A stretch of 10,511 bases of DNA from Isotricha intestinalis (taxonomy: Eukaryota > Ciliophora > Litostomatea > Vestibuliferida > Isotrichidae): positions 1 through 10,511 of the forward strand of contig JAJJLU010004673.1 in assembly GCA_023807065.1 (NCBI GenBank), given 5' to 3'. A program made the translations under genes and the position numbers. The notes beneath the pieces were generated by a model, which worked only from the letters and a program-made list of their open reading frames with translations, had not been told where the DNA came from and ran no database searches. Every line of letters starts with the position of its first letter. The stretch's first letter is position 1. Below, piece after piece: positions 1 through 7,401 of the stretch.

Positions 1-510
1 AAAGATATTTAACTCCAAATTTTTGTTTTTCTGCAAAAGATTTTGAAATTGCTTTAATAGCATAAAAAAAAATTTCACAATATATATCAGGAATTAATTT
101 AGGAGAATATTTAGAAACAAAAAAAATAATAGAAATTTATTCGAAACCAAATTTTATGCAGCTTCAATTTTATTAGCAATAGATTATTGTCATAGAAAAA
201 AACTTATTCATAGAGATATAAAATCAGCAAATATGATGATAGATAAGAAAGGATATATAAAATTAATTGATTTTGGAACAAAAGGATATTCTTTTTCTTG
301 TGATTATTGGTCTATCGGAATTTGTATTTATTATATATTTTATGGAGTTTTATCTTTTGGAAATAATTCTGTTGAAATTATAGATACTTACAAAGAAATT
401 ATTGAAAAAGAAGTTTCTTTCCCTAAATCTATTAAAAACAATGAGTTATCTCTTTATGAAAAAATTCATATTGTAACAGGTGATTTTGATATAATAATAT
501 ATAAATTAAT
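1..510 (+). pseudogene. PKG/AGC-like Ser/Thr protein kinase remnant, 5' partial
   Basis: This is a decayed Ser/Thr kinase cut by the left window edge. The first 120 bases hold fragments of an N-lobe, including a KFLFFC stretch like kinase strand beta 5 and then YISGINLGEYLETKK. A frame change near 150 leads into TKFYAASILLAIDYCHRK, then the catalytic loop HRDIKSANMMID (about 210-243) and the metal-binding DFG (about 271-279). The frame passes directly from DFGT to KGYSFSCDYWSIGICIYY, which is the helix F region of the C-lobe. About 25-30 residues that normally hold the activation loop and the APE motif are therefore absent. The later FYGVLSFGNNS and YKEIIEKEVSFP resemble PKG-type kinases of protists. 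With no activation segment and a broken N-lobe it cannot encode a normal kinase. The open frame from 233 to 535 is its best preserved part. The family call is firm and the PKG subtype less so. Confidence 0.8.
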
Positions 511-930
511 TTGGCAAAAAAGACGAAAATATTAGGTTTTGAAATAATAACATCAGAATTAATAACAAAAGATACAAATTTAAATTTTGATTTTAAGTCA
601 ACAAAATTGAAATTAATGGGAAATATTTTATGGAATTGGATTATGGAAATAGAATAAAAAAATGAAATATCAATTATTAATTTAGGAGAAAGTAAAAATG
701 TAATTTGTTTTAATTTAAATATTCTAAATAAAAAAAGAGAAGAAAAAATAAATATGGTAGATCAATATTTATTAAAGAAAAACATAGAAGAAGAAATAAT
801 GAAAAGAAATAGAAAATTTTTATCAAATTTATCATTCCCTGAAAAAGTAGGAGTTCAAAAAATAAATAATTTTTCAATGGAAAAAGTAGAAGAAAAAACA
901 ATAAAAAGAGAAGATTATAAAGAGGAATGA
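511..930 (+). pseudogene. unidentified coding remnant split by one in-frame TAA
   Basis: One reading frame stays open from about 511 to a TGA at 928-930 except for a single TAA at 655-657. The first part includes ILGFEIITSELITKDTNLNF and ends WNWIMEIE. The second begins KNEISIINLGESK and runs into a Lys/Glu-rich, probably helical stretch containing MVDQYLLKKNIEEEIMK and LSFPEKVGVQ. It overlaps the end of the kinase frame in a different phase, so it may be a continuation of that gene after a frameshift or a separate gene. I do not recognise a family. The TAA sits where Gln would read naturally, and the only other breaks are at the ends. The opposite strand has an open frame at 710-949, but it is almost all Leu/Phe from A/T runs and is not credible. 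Confidence 0.4.
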
Positions 931-1289
931 TAACTCGATTATTATTCATGTTGAAGGTGTTGATTATAATTTTAATAAGTATGAAATTATAATTAATATG
1001 AAAAAAAATCCATAAGCAAAAATCATTTAGTCTTATTTTTTTTAAAAGATAACAATTAGCTTTATATCAAAGATTTAGAAAGTATTAATTTGGTAATAAA
1101 TATAAGTCTTTTAATATTTTAAGAGATATGAATTTAAAATTTTAGATTATAAATTGTCAATCAAAACAATGGAATGATATATTTGTTTCTAAATGAAAAA
1201 TAAATCAATATTATTTTAGTAAAAACCAAAAAAATTATATTTTTAAAATTTAAATAAAAATAATATAATAAAAAAACTTTAAAAATTAC
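931..1289. other. A+T-rich stretch without an assignable gene
   Basis: Short protein-like pieces appear on the plus strand, for example SIIIHVEGVDYNFNKYE just after 930 and SFNILRDMNLKF near 1115. Each is interrupted by stops within about 30 codons and the phase changes. They could be further decayed parts of the preceding remnant. Nothing else is visible here. Confidence 0.4.
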
Positions 1290-1900
1290 TTAGCTAACCT
1301 CTTTTATATTTTTTTCTTTATTATAAAGAACCATTATTAAACCAATTAGAATTAATATTAAAATAATCTCACAATATATTTTATCTGATTTTCTTATTTC
1401 ATTTTTTAAATCTTTTAATCTTTCATTTTCAGTTTCAGTATTTTTATTAGTGTCAGTAACTATTTTAGTAGTTTTATCAACATGTGCTCCAAAATATTTC
1501 TAATTAATATATCATTTAAATCTTCATTTTGTTGTTCAATTTTTATTCCATTCATTAATTTTATTTTGTTCTTCTTCATAAATTTCTCTTTGTTCTTCAT
1601 TTTCAGCTTTATTATATTTATCCATTAAATCATCAAAAGCTTCTATAATGTTTTTATTACCTTCATATTTTTTTTCTTCAATTCAGGATTAAATAAATAA
1701 CTTCTTAATAAATTTTTTAGATATTCTAATAAATTTCTTGGAAAAATATCAGAATAAATATAATTATGAAATTCTTGTCCACTTCTTAAAAATTCTTCTA
1801 TTTTACCATTGTATATATCTAATTTAAAAGTAATTTGTTTATTACTTTCAAATAATTTCAAAGGTTCTTCTAAATCTTGATAATATTCTCTAATTTACAT
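1290..1900 (-). pseudogene. tail-anchored coiled protein remnant, possibly SNARE-like
   Basis: On the minus strand a candidate ATG at 1898-1900 is followed directly by TAA, then by an open frame beginning IREYYQDLEEPLKLFESN. Frame changes occur near 1670 (in a run of A), near 1545 and near 1497. Joining the three phases gives a protein of about 200 residues ending EVS, TAA at 1290-1292. The last 35 residues hold one hydrophobic span of Ile/Leu/Val (IILILILIGLIMVLY, roughly 1320-1370) and a short Lys-rich tail. Before it lie about 50 residues of heptad-like sequence, QQNEDLNDIL then ENERLKDLKNEIRKSDKI. A helical N-terminal part, a heptad region next to the membrane and a C-terminal anchor is the SNARE layout. 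I cannot place the central Gln or Arg of the zero layer, so another tail-anchored coiled protein remains possible. Confidence 0.4.
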
Positions 1901-2028
1901 TTTAAAACTTACAAAAAATAAATTAAGAAAAATAAGATGAATTAAAATAATTAAAAAATATAAATTTAAATGTATCAAATAAAGATATCTTTAACTTATA
2001 AAATAAATAAAAATAAATAAAAAAAATT

Positions 2029-2062
2029 CATGCTTTCCGTTTTTGCTGTTTCGCATTCGGAT
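2029..2062. other. short G+C-richer patch with a minimal 11-codon frame
   Basis: This patch is close to half G+C, in contrast to the surrounding sequence. It contains ATG CTT TCC GTT and a TAA after 11 codons on the plus strand. It lies about 60 bases upstream of the small membrane ORF. On the minus strand it runs into a T tract that could end a Pol III transcript. It has no tRNA box B and no recognised snRNA motif, so its role is unknown. Confidence 0.25.
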
Positions 2063-2085
2063 TAAAATAGAAAAAATAATAAAAA

Positions 2086-2185
2086 CATTGAAAAAAAAAA
2101 GAATGAATAAATAAGGATCCTTATGAAAGTGAGCAATGAAGATAATAAAGATCCAAGAGTACTTTTCATTGTTTTTTTTTCAATT
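2086..2185. repeat. nested imperfect inverted repeats
   Basis: An outer pair, CATTG-A10-GAATGA (2086-2106) against TCATTG-T9-CAAT (2166-2184), is nearly complementary. An inner pair, GGATCCTT (2115-2122) against AAAGATCC (2147-2154), matches at seven of eight positions and nests inside it. A third pair, CAATGAA (2134-2140) with TTCATTG (2165-2171), could form an alternative fold. Part of the outer pair is simply poly-A against poly-T, which arises easily at this base composition. The inner and third pairs are less trivial. Confidence 0.4.
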
Positions 2186-2242
2186 ATTTTATTTATAATT
2201 TTTATTGTTTTGCCCTTGACAATTAAAAAAAAACCTCAATAA
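2123..2242 (+). CDS. possible 39-residue single-pass membrane peptide
   Basis: An ATG at 2123 opens a frame of 39 codons ending in TAA at 2240-2242. The product would have a polar N-terminus (MKVSNEDNKDPR), one hydrophobic span of about 20 residues rich in Ile, Phe, Leu and Val (about residues 13-32), and a Lys-rich tail (KKKPQ). A charged N-terminus, a single span and a basic tail look like a real small membrane protein, not A/T noise: it has Ser, Asn, Asp, Pro and Arg codons and ordinary CCC and CTT codons. It converges on the ubiquitin-PARP gene with about 59 bases between the two stops. I do not recognise a family. A chance frame cannot be excluded at this length. Confidence 0.4.
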   Translation: MKVSNEDNKDPRVLFIVFFSIILFIIFIVLPLTIKKKPQ

Positions 2243-2301
2243 AATTAGTTAAAATAATAAAAAAAAGATTTTAATAATTCTTAATAAATTTCAATTTATT
2301 T

Positions 2302-4053
2302 TTAATCAAAAGTTAATTCACTAAAACTTCCTTCATCTTTATAATTTGGATAATATAAAAATTTATCATCAAAATTAAATTTTACATTATAATGATTTTC
2401 AATTGTTTGTTTTAACTCCAAAATTTTCTCTTCCTTTTTATAATATTTATCATTAAAACAATTGAGATATTCTTCATAAAAATTAGGATCATTTGAAAAT
2501 AATGCATTCTTATACTTTTTTATCCATTTTAAATGATTAATATTATAAGCCAAGAATAAAGCTATTACATCATTCCCAATTATTTTTCTAGCTTCATCTA
2601 TAAATTTTTTTCCTCCTAAATCTGTTCCTACATTTGATATTAAAATAATCTTATTATATTTTTTTCTTTTAATTAATTCTAATGCCTCATTAGTTGTTTC
2701 ACATGGATAAATATTATATTCAGCATATTGTTCTATGTATTTCATTCTTTCCTTTAAAAATTTTTTAAATGTTGCATCAAATTTATTATTATAAACAGGT
2801 TTAGAAGAAAAATTATTATCCCTCCATATTACACAAAATTCGTTTCTTTTTAGTTTTGCTCCTATTAATGGACATATTTGTTCTAAATCCCATATTACAT
2901 ATTCTGTTCCATAAAATTTATTTTTATCTGGATATTCTTTAATAGTTGAAAAATCTTCTTTTGCATATGCAAAATTAATTTCATTTTTTTTAGGAGTATA
3001 TTTATAATCTTTAACTTTTCTAAAACCATTTTTATTATAATATATTGAACAAGCAATAAGTGTAAATCTATCATCTTTTTTTGGTATTTTATTTCCATTA
3101 CTTCTATTATCTTTTCCACCATAAAACCAACAATAATCAAGCGTATCTGTAAAATATACTCCTTTCCCATGTTGATAACATTTATCAATAGATTTCCTAA
3201 AATATCCAGTTAATATAGAAGATATAGGCACAATACTAGTTCCATGATATAATATTCTATCTACTCTATTTGGACATTTTTTTCTTTCTTTTTCAAAAGT
3301 TTGAAAATCTTCTCTCTCTATTATTACTAATGATATAATTGAAAATTCAAATATGCTATTTCTTTTTCTTTCTTCAAAATCTTTCGTGAATAATTTTATA
3401 TATTCATTATAATTTAATAAACGATTTTTAATATCATTGATTTCTTTTAAATCTTTATTATTTAGCAATTGTAATATCATTTTAATATCGTTTGAATTAA
3501 TTGATTCATCTACATATTTTGCAAAATTTAATATATTACTTCCTTTCATCTTTTTTAAAATTTTTTTTATTTGTTCTTTTTTTATTGGAGCCTTTATATA
3601 ACCATTTTTTAAAATTAATAAAATATATGACAATAATTCTGGTAATGTGTTAATTTGATTGTCTTCCAATTTTGATGATAATTCTTTTAATAAACAAAGC
3701 TTTAATAAACCATATACTTCTTCTTCTTTTTGAAAAAAAGGTTTAAAAATAGAAGAATAATATTTATTTGTATTATTTTGATCTTTTATAAATTTTATAT
3801 TTATTTCTTTTCTATAAACTGGACCTGCTCCTGTAATCCTTCCAACTAAGTCTAAAGTAGATTCTCTTTGGATATTATAATTTTCCAGAGTTCTATTGTC
3901 TTCTAACTGATGACCAGCAAAAATTAATCTTTGTTGATCAGGTGGAATTCCTTCTTTATCTTGTATTTTTGCCTTAATATTTTCAATAGTATCAGAAGGT
4001 TCTACATCTAATTCTATTATTTTTCCTGTTAAAGTTTTTACATAAATTTTCAT
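2302..4053 (-). CDS. ubiquitin-PARP fusion protein with receiver-like C-terminal region
   Basis: Intact 583-residue frame from ATG at 4051-4053 to TAA. Residues 1-76 are a close ubiquitin copy ([37 protein letters not shown]). Compared with ubiquitin, Lys48 is His, Lys63 is Arg, His68 is Asp, and the C-terminus reads RITGAG in place of RLRGG. The unit should therefore neither be cut out as free ubiquitin nor support K48 or K63 chains. Leu8, Ile44 and Val70 of the binding face remain. Residues 85-255 are mainly helical and unassigned. Residues 265-415 are the PARP catalytic domain: LYHGTS (His270), GKGVYFTD (Tyr300) and [11 protein letters not shown] (Glu384) give an H-Y-E triad, so NAD-dependent ADP-ribosylation, possibly of chains, is plausible. 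Residues 436-535 alternate strands and helices like a receiver or Rossmann-type fold (inference). There are no signal peptide or membrane segments. All 15 Gln codons are CAA. The ubiquitin and PARP calls are firm; substrates are unknown. Confidence 0.93.
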   Translation of the reverse strand: MKIYVKTLTGKIIELDVEPSDTIENIKAKIQDKEGIPPDQQRLIFAGHQLEDNRTLENYNIQRESTLDLVGRITGAGPVYRKEINIKFIKDQNNTNKYYSSIFKPFFQKEEEVYGLLKLCLLKELSSKLEDNQINTLPELLSYILLILKNGYIKAPIKKEQIKKILKKMKGSNILNFAKYVDESINSNDIKMILQLLNNKDLKEINDIKNRLLNYNEYIKLFTKDFEERKRNSIFEFSIISLVIIEREDFQTFEKERKKCPNRVDRILYHGTSIVPISSILTGYFRKSIDKCYQHGKGVYFTDTLDYCWFYGGKDNRSNGNKIPKKDDRFTLIACSIYYNKNGFRKVKDYKYTPKKNEINFAYAKEDFSTIKEYPDKNKFYGTEYVIWDLEQICPLIGAKLKRNEFCVIWRDNNFSSKPVYNNKFDATFKKFLKERMKYIEQYAEYNIYPCETTNEALELIKRKKYNKIILISNVGTDLGGKKFIDEARKIIGNDVIALFLAYNINHLKWIKKYKNALFSNDPNFYEEYLNCFNDKYYKKEEKILELKQTIENHYNVKFNFDDKFLYYPNYKDEGSFSELTFD

Positions 4054-4319
4054 TCACAATTGGTTTTATAATTTATATTTAAAGAAAAAAAAAGAGATAT
4101 AAAGAAATCATTAAAAATATATTTATTTGTAAAATAATATATGAAAAATAGATAAAAAATAAATTTTTGATAATTAATTTTCCTTTTTTTTTATGTATTT
4201 TTTAATATATTTAATTTTATAGTTGTCTTAATGATATTATTTAATTTTATAATAAATTATCAAAACATAACAATTGAAATGATTATTAAAATAAAATATT
4301 TTAACTCTTTATTTTCTAT
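4054..4319. other. upstream region of the ubiquitin-PARP gene
   Basis: About 265 bases of A/T-rich sequence separate the PARP start codon from the inverted-repeat arm. It should contain the minus-strand promoter. I see only A/T tracts, including several TATA-like stretches that are not informative at this composition, and no open frame worth naming. Confidence 0.5.
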
Positions 4320-4890
4320 ATCTTATATTATTTAGATTTTAATTTACTTCAATTAAAAAAAAAATTTAAAATTGAATTATATGATGATTATTATCCTAAA
4401 AAAATAAAATTTAAAAGATAATTATTCTGAAATATCAAAAGAATCAAATTAAAAAAATTAGAATGTATGATAAAAATATATTAATTAATACATTAATTCA
4501 TTTTAAAAGAATTATATTATATAATAAGGTTTATAAATAATTTTGAATCTACTTAAACTTATTAATTTGTCAAAATTTATAAACACTTTTTTTTATTGAT
4601 TACTTGTTCTCATATCTTTCAATTTATTATTTAAATCATCAGAACTCATTAATGTCACTTTTTTTTGGTCTATAATACTTTGGGTTTATATTATTTGAAA
4701 GATGCACTTCAGGTTCTAGAAGTAAATCCAACTATATTTTGAAAGTATGTAAAAGCACATTTATTCTTCATATTTATAAAAATCTTTGTCAAAAATAAGA
4801 TCTCCTTCTCCTTTTTCACTTGTTAATTTAAAAAAAGAAGTAATTCCTCCTTCACTGTCTCTTGCAAAAGGAATAAAAGGTTTAAATATT
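4320..4890 (-). repeat. left arm of a long inverted duplication
   Basis: Read on the minus strand, this segment matches about 9711-10285 of the plus strand. The match starts at AAACCTTTTATTCC (minus strand, about 4884) and covers the end of the coding region, the stop area and about 270 bases of downstream flank. Clear anchors in the flank are TAAGTTTAAGTAGATTCAAA (about 4541-4560) and AATTATCTTTTAAATTTTA (about 4405-4425). The first 90 coding bases differ at only a few positions. The flank is more divergent but alignable to roughly 4320. The presence of non-coding flank shows that DNA was duplicated, not a processed transcript. Confidence 0.85.
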
Positions 4891-5310
4891 TTGTAATTAT
4901 TTTTAAATGTATTTTCATCATAAGATAAAAACACCTAAATTATTACCTTTATGAGAAGTAATAATTTCATTATTATCGAATTTACAAAGATAATAATGAT
5001 TATCACTAGTTGAAACAATTCTATATTGCTTTAATTCTTTAAATCTAATAATTGTATCTGGATTTTCTATAAATGAAGTAAAATTCTCAATTTTTTGTCC
5101 GATTAATTTATTTTGTCCTCCAAATTTATTTTCATTTGATATTACTTATAAAGTTTGTGAAATAAATTGAACGTTGTAAAATTTGTTGTTTTTAGACAAA
5201 TAAATTGTTCTTTCATTTGTGTTATTTGGATTTATTTCTAATAAATATCAAATAAATTTAAAGTATTTTTCACTAATATTGGTTTGATTAAAATTTGATT
5301 TAAACATTCT
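4590..5310 (-). pseudogene. decayed chimeric paralogue of the right-end gene
   Basis: Minus-strand coding remnant. An ATG near 5315 begins MFKSNFNQTNISEKYFKFI, followed by a frame interrupted by TGA and TAA but otherwise open to about 4918 (FGGQNKLIGQKIENF, YRIVSTSDNHYYLCKFDN, SHKGNNLGVFIL). From about 4890 it becomes nearly identical to the C-terminal part of the gene at 9164-10012: KPFIPFARDSEGGITSFFKL, then GEGDLIFD, then out-of-phase versions of FQNIxGFTxRPEVHLSN and YRPKKV. Single-base insertions occur near 4717 and in the A run near 4663, and a garbled stretch lies at 4745-4785. The upstream half has no clear match to the other copy, so this is a chimera or a strongly diverged paralogue. 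It is very unlikely to make protein. Confidence 0.75.
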
Positions 5311-5424
5311 AAACTTTCTTGAATGAAAATTGTTTATTATTATTTTTTAAGCCATAATTATGTTTTAGATAATAATTTAACTATAAAAATTTCTTCTTTT
5401 ATATTTACTCTTCAAAATAATTGT

Positions 5425-5965
5425 GAGGGATTCAATCTTCGAACAAAAATATAATTAATGAAACTTTTCTTTCCCTTTGTAAAACCAATATCTTTCATTA
5501 GTAGCAGCTTATCAACTTTTTCACAATATCTACTATAAAAATTATCTCTTTTTTTACTAATAAAAGGAACAATCATTTTCCTGATTTCAATCTCATCCCA
5601 TTTAATCCCATCAAATCATTTATATCCCTAACTTCAAAATCCCTTTATAATCTCTTAAAAGGTTTCCTAATAATCATCCAATTAATAAAATCACAATTAT
5701 CAACAGACCTATAATTACAAAAGCATATCTTCTATGAACATGTGCTTGTTCACTAAAAACATCATCTTTATTTTCTTTTTTGTTTCTTCCAAGATAAGGT
5801 CTGTCATAAATTAATAAGCCATATCAATGGAGAAAAAATCAACTGGAAAAGAATGATTTTATGCACAGAGAACTTCTGTCCCGTATAACCTTGGAGTTCC
5901 GCTTGTTTCATTTGAATTATCTATTATTTTAAGAGATAATTAAAAAATAATGCTTTATTTGAAAA
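5425..5965 (-). pseudogene. AGC-type Ser/Thr protein kinase remnant, C-lobe and tail
   Basis: Pieces of one kinase appear in order along the minus strand in shifting phases. ETSGTPRLYGTEVL (5870-5918) is a worn version of the TSGTPxYxAPEVL activation segment. NHSFPVDFFSID and then DRPYLGRNKKE (about 5785-5865) match the helix F and following region of AGC kinases. DFINWMIIRKPFKRL (about 5655-5700) matches the subdomain XI Arg region. IKWDEIEIRKMIVPFISKK followed by NFYSRYCEKVDK (about 5500-5615) matches the AGC C-terminal tail, which normally reads PFIP...DNFD..YC. At least four frame changes are needed. Just upstream, LKIIDNSNETSGTP joins a beta-strand motif to the activation loop without an intervening DFG, so a small deletion may exist there too. 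The N-lobe is missing. The stretch between about 5310 and 5425 shows nothing definite. Confidence 0.75.
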
Positions 5966-6478
5966 TTGACTTAAAGGAAAAAATGGTTGATTAATTTTAG
6001 AAATAATAATCATTATATCATAATTACTTTATGTCTTGCTTTATTAGAAAAAAGAAGAGTAAATAATTCAATTTGAAATTATAGCTTCAAAAAATTATCA
6101 TAATCAAAATTTAAGTCAAGATAAATTATTAAAAAAACAACTTCAAATAAAAAATATTTTAGAATCATTCAATCAAATTGATAAAACAAATGATAATAAA
6201 TTTCTCTGTTCATTACATGTTAAATTAGATAATGCATTATATAAACTCTTATTATTTTTATTTTTTCAACAGCTTTTCCTAATTTTGCAATAATTATAGG
6301 ATTATTATAATTATTTTCAAATCCTTTTAATTTATCAATTACAGGTTTAGAATATATTCATTCAAAATTATTACTCAAAGAGACATAAAAAAACAAAAAA
6401 AAATTAACATTTTTTGACAAAAAAAATATAATAAAAATTGACTTAAACAATTATTCATTAAAATATAATATATAAAAT
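5966..6478. other. region between two remnants, no gene assigned
   Basis: One plus-strand frame is open for 76 codons (6063-6290) without an ATG, with polar sequence such as NYHNQNLSQDKLLKKQLQ and ESFNQIDKTNDNKF, then a Leu/Phe-rich end. On the minus strand a frame of about 45 codons (6220-6357) contains NNPIIIAKLGKAVEKIKII. They overlap, so at most one is genuine in the overlap. Neither is recognised. The last 100 bases are A/T tracts in front of the SF-assemblin start. Confidence 0.4.
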
Positions 6479-7242
6479 ATGTTCAACTCATCTCTTCAAT
6501 ATGGAAATATATCAATGAATGCATCTTTAAACTTACAAACAAAGAATAAGTTCATTAACAGACAAATTAAGCCAAAATCAATTAAATTAACAAAATGAAA
6601 AATTAGCCAAATTTGAAAAAATTGAAAAGTCATTAAAGGATATAAAAGATAAATTAATTGAATTTAATGAAGATACATAATCTAAATTCGCAGCAATAAA
6701 ATCATTTATCAAAAAATTATTTAATCAAATTGAAGAAAATAATTAAATTGATGTATCATATGATGAAATGCCTTCACACATCATAAGAAAAAGTTGTTCT
6801 GAGATTTGAACAAGAATCAAAATTAAGAAAAGGAAAGGAAAAAAAGCTTTATTATTAATCGAAGAAAGATATTCATTTTTAATAAATGAATTAACAAAAG
6901 AAGAAAAAAATAGAAATGAATCATTAGAAAATTTACAAAAATATTAATAGTGATAAACCAAAAAAAATTCAAGATAGTTTAAAAGATGAACAAATGGAAA
7001 TAAATGAAAATGATAATGCTTTAAATACAAGAATTAATGAAGAAACTCAAAGATTAGTTGAAATGGTTATGAATGAAAAACAACAAGAGAAGAGACTGAA
7101 CAAGCTTTATTAGAAATGCTTGAAGCTATGATTAATGCTATGAAAACTCTTAGAAAATGAAAAACAAAATAATCAAGATTATCTTAATATTTTACTTGAA
7201 GATATGAGTAATAAAAACATTAAAGCTAATGATATTCTTTAA
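6479..7242 (+). pseudogene. SF-assemblin (striated flagellar root protein) remnant
   Basis: From ATG 6479 to TAA 7240-7242 the three phases together spell a coiled-coil protein of about 245-250 residues, close to the usual SF-assemblin length. Recognisable pieces are SLTDKLSQNQLN, EKLAKFEKIEKSLKDIKDK, DNALNTRINEETQRLVEMV, ETEQALLEMLEAMINAMK and NNQDYLNILLEDM. The last two match the family's C-terminal pattern of repeated EETEQxLLEML and LLExxxxKL. SF-assemblins polymerise into the striated fibres that anchor basal bodies. Frameshifts fall near 6550, 6785, 6950, 7090 and 7155. In the joined frame the internal stops are three TAAs (after QLN, after NEDT and after EENN), at positions where Gln would read well. 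Either the gene is decayed or the assembly carries errors. Confidence 0.78.
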
Positions 7243-7401
7243 ATCTTTTTACTTTTCATTTATTTTTTTTGGTTTAAGCTAAATTTTTTTATTTAAAAAA
7301 AATTTAAATTCTTTGAAAAAACAAAAATATATCTAATTTGATATTAATGCTAATAGATTAAAAAAAATAAAATTCAATTAAATTTATATATAATATTTAA
7401 A
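7243..7401. other. intergenic A/T tracts
   Basis: A T-rich then A-rich stretch between two plus-strand remnants, resembling a 3' end followed by an upstream region. No specific site can be supported. Confidence 0.5.

Noticed and set aside
710..949. 79-codon open frame on the minus strand
   Set aside because: Its product is almost entirely Leu, Phe and Tyr from A/T runs, and the plus strand has a better polar frame through the same bases.
2895..3188. 97-codon minus-strand frame inside the ubiquitin-PARP gene
   Set aside because: It is another phase of the same strand within the conserved PARP domain and shows no independent family pattern.
6479..7242. Introns as the cause of the frame changes
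   Set aside because: The phase changes need one or two bases at family-conserved points, and no GT-AG segment of sensible length lies at them.
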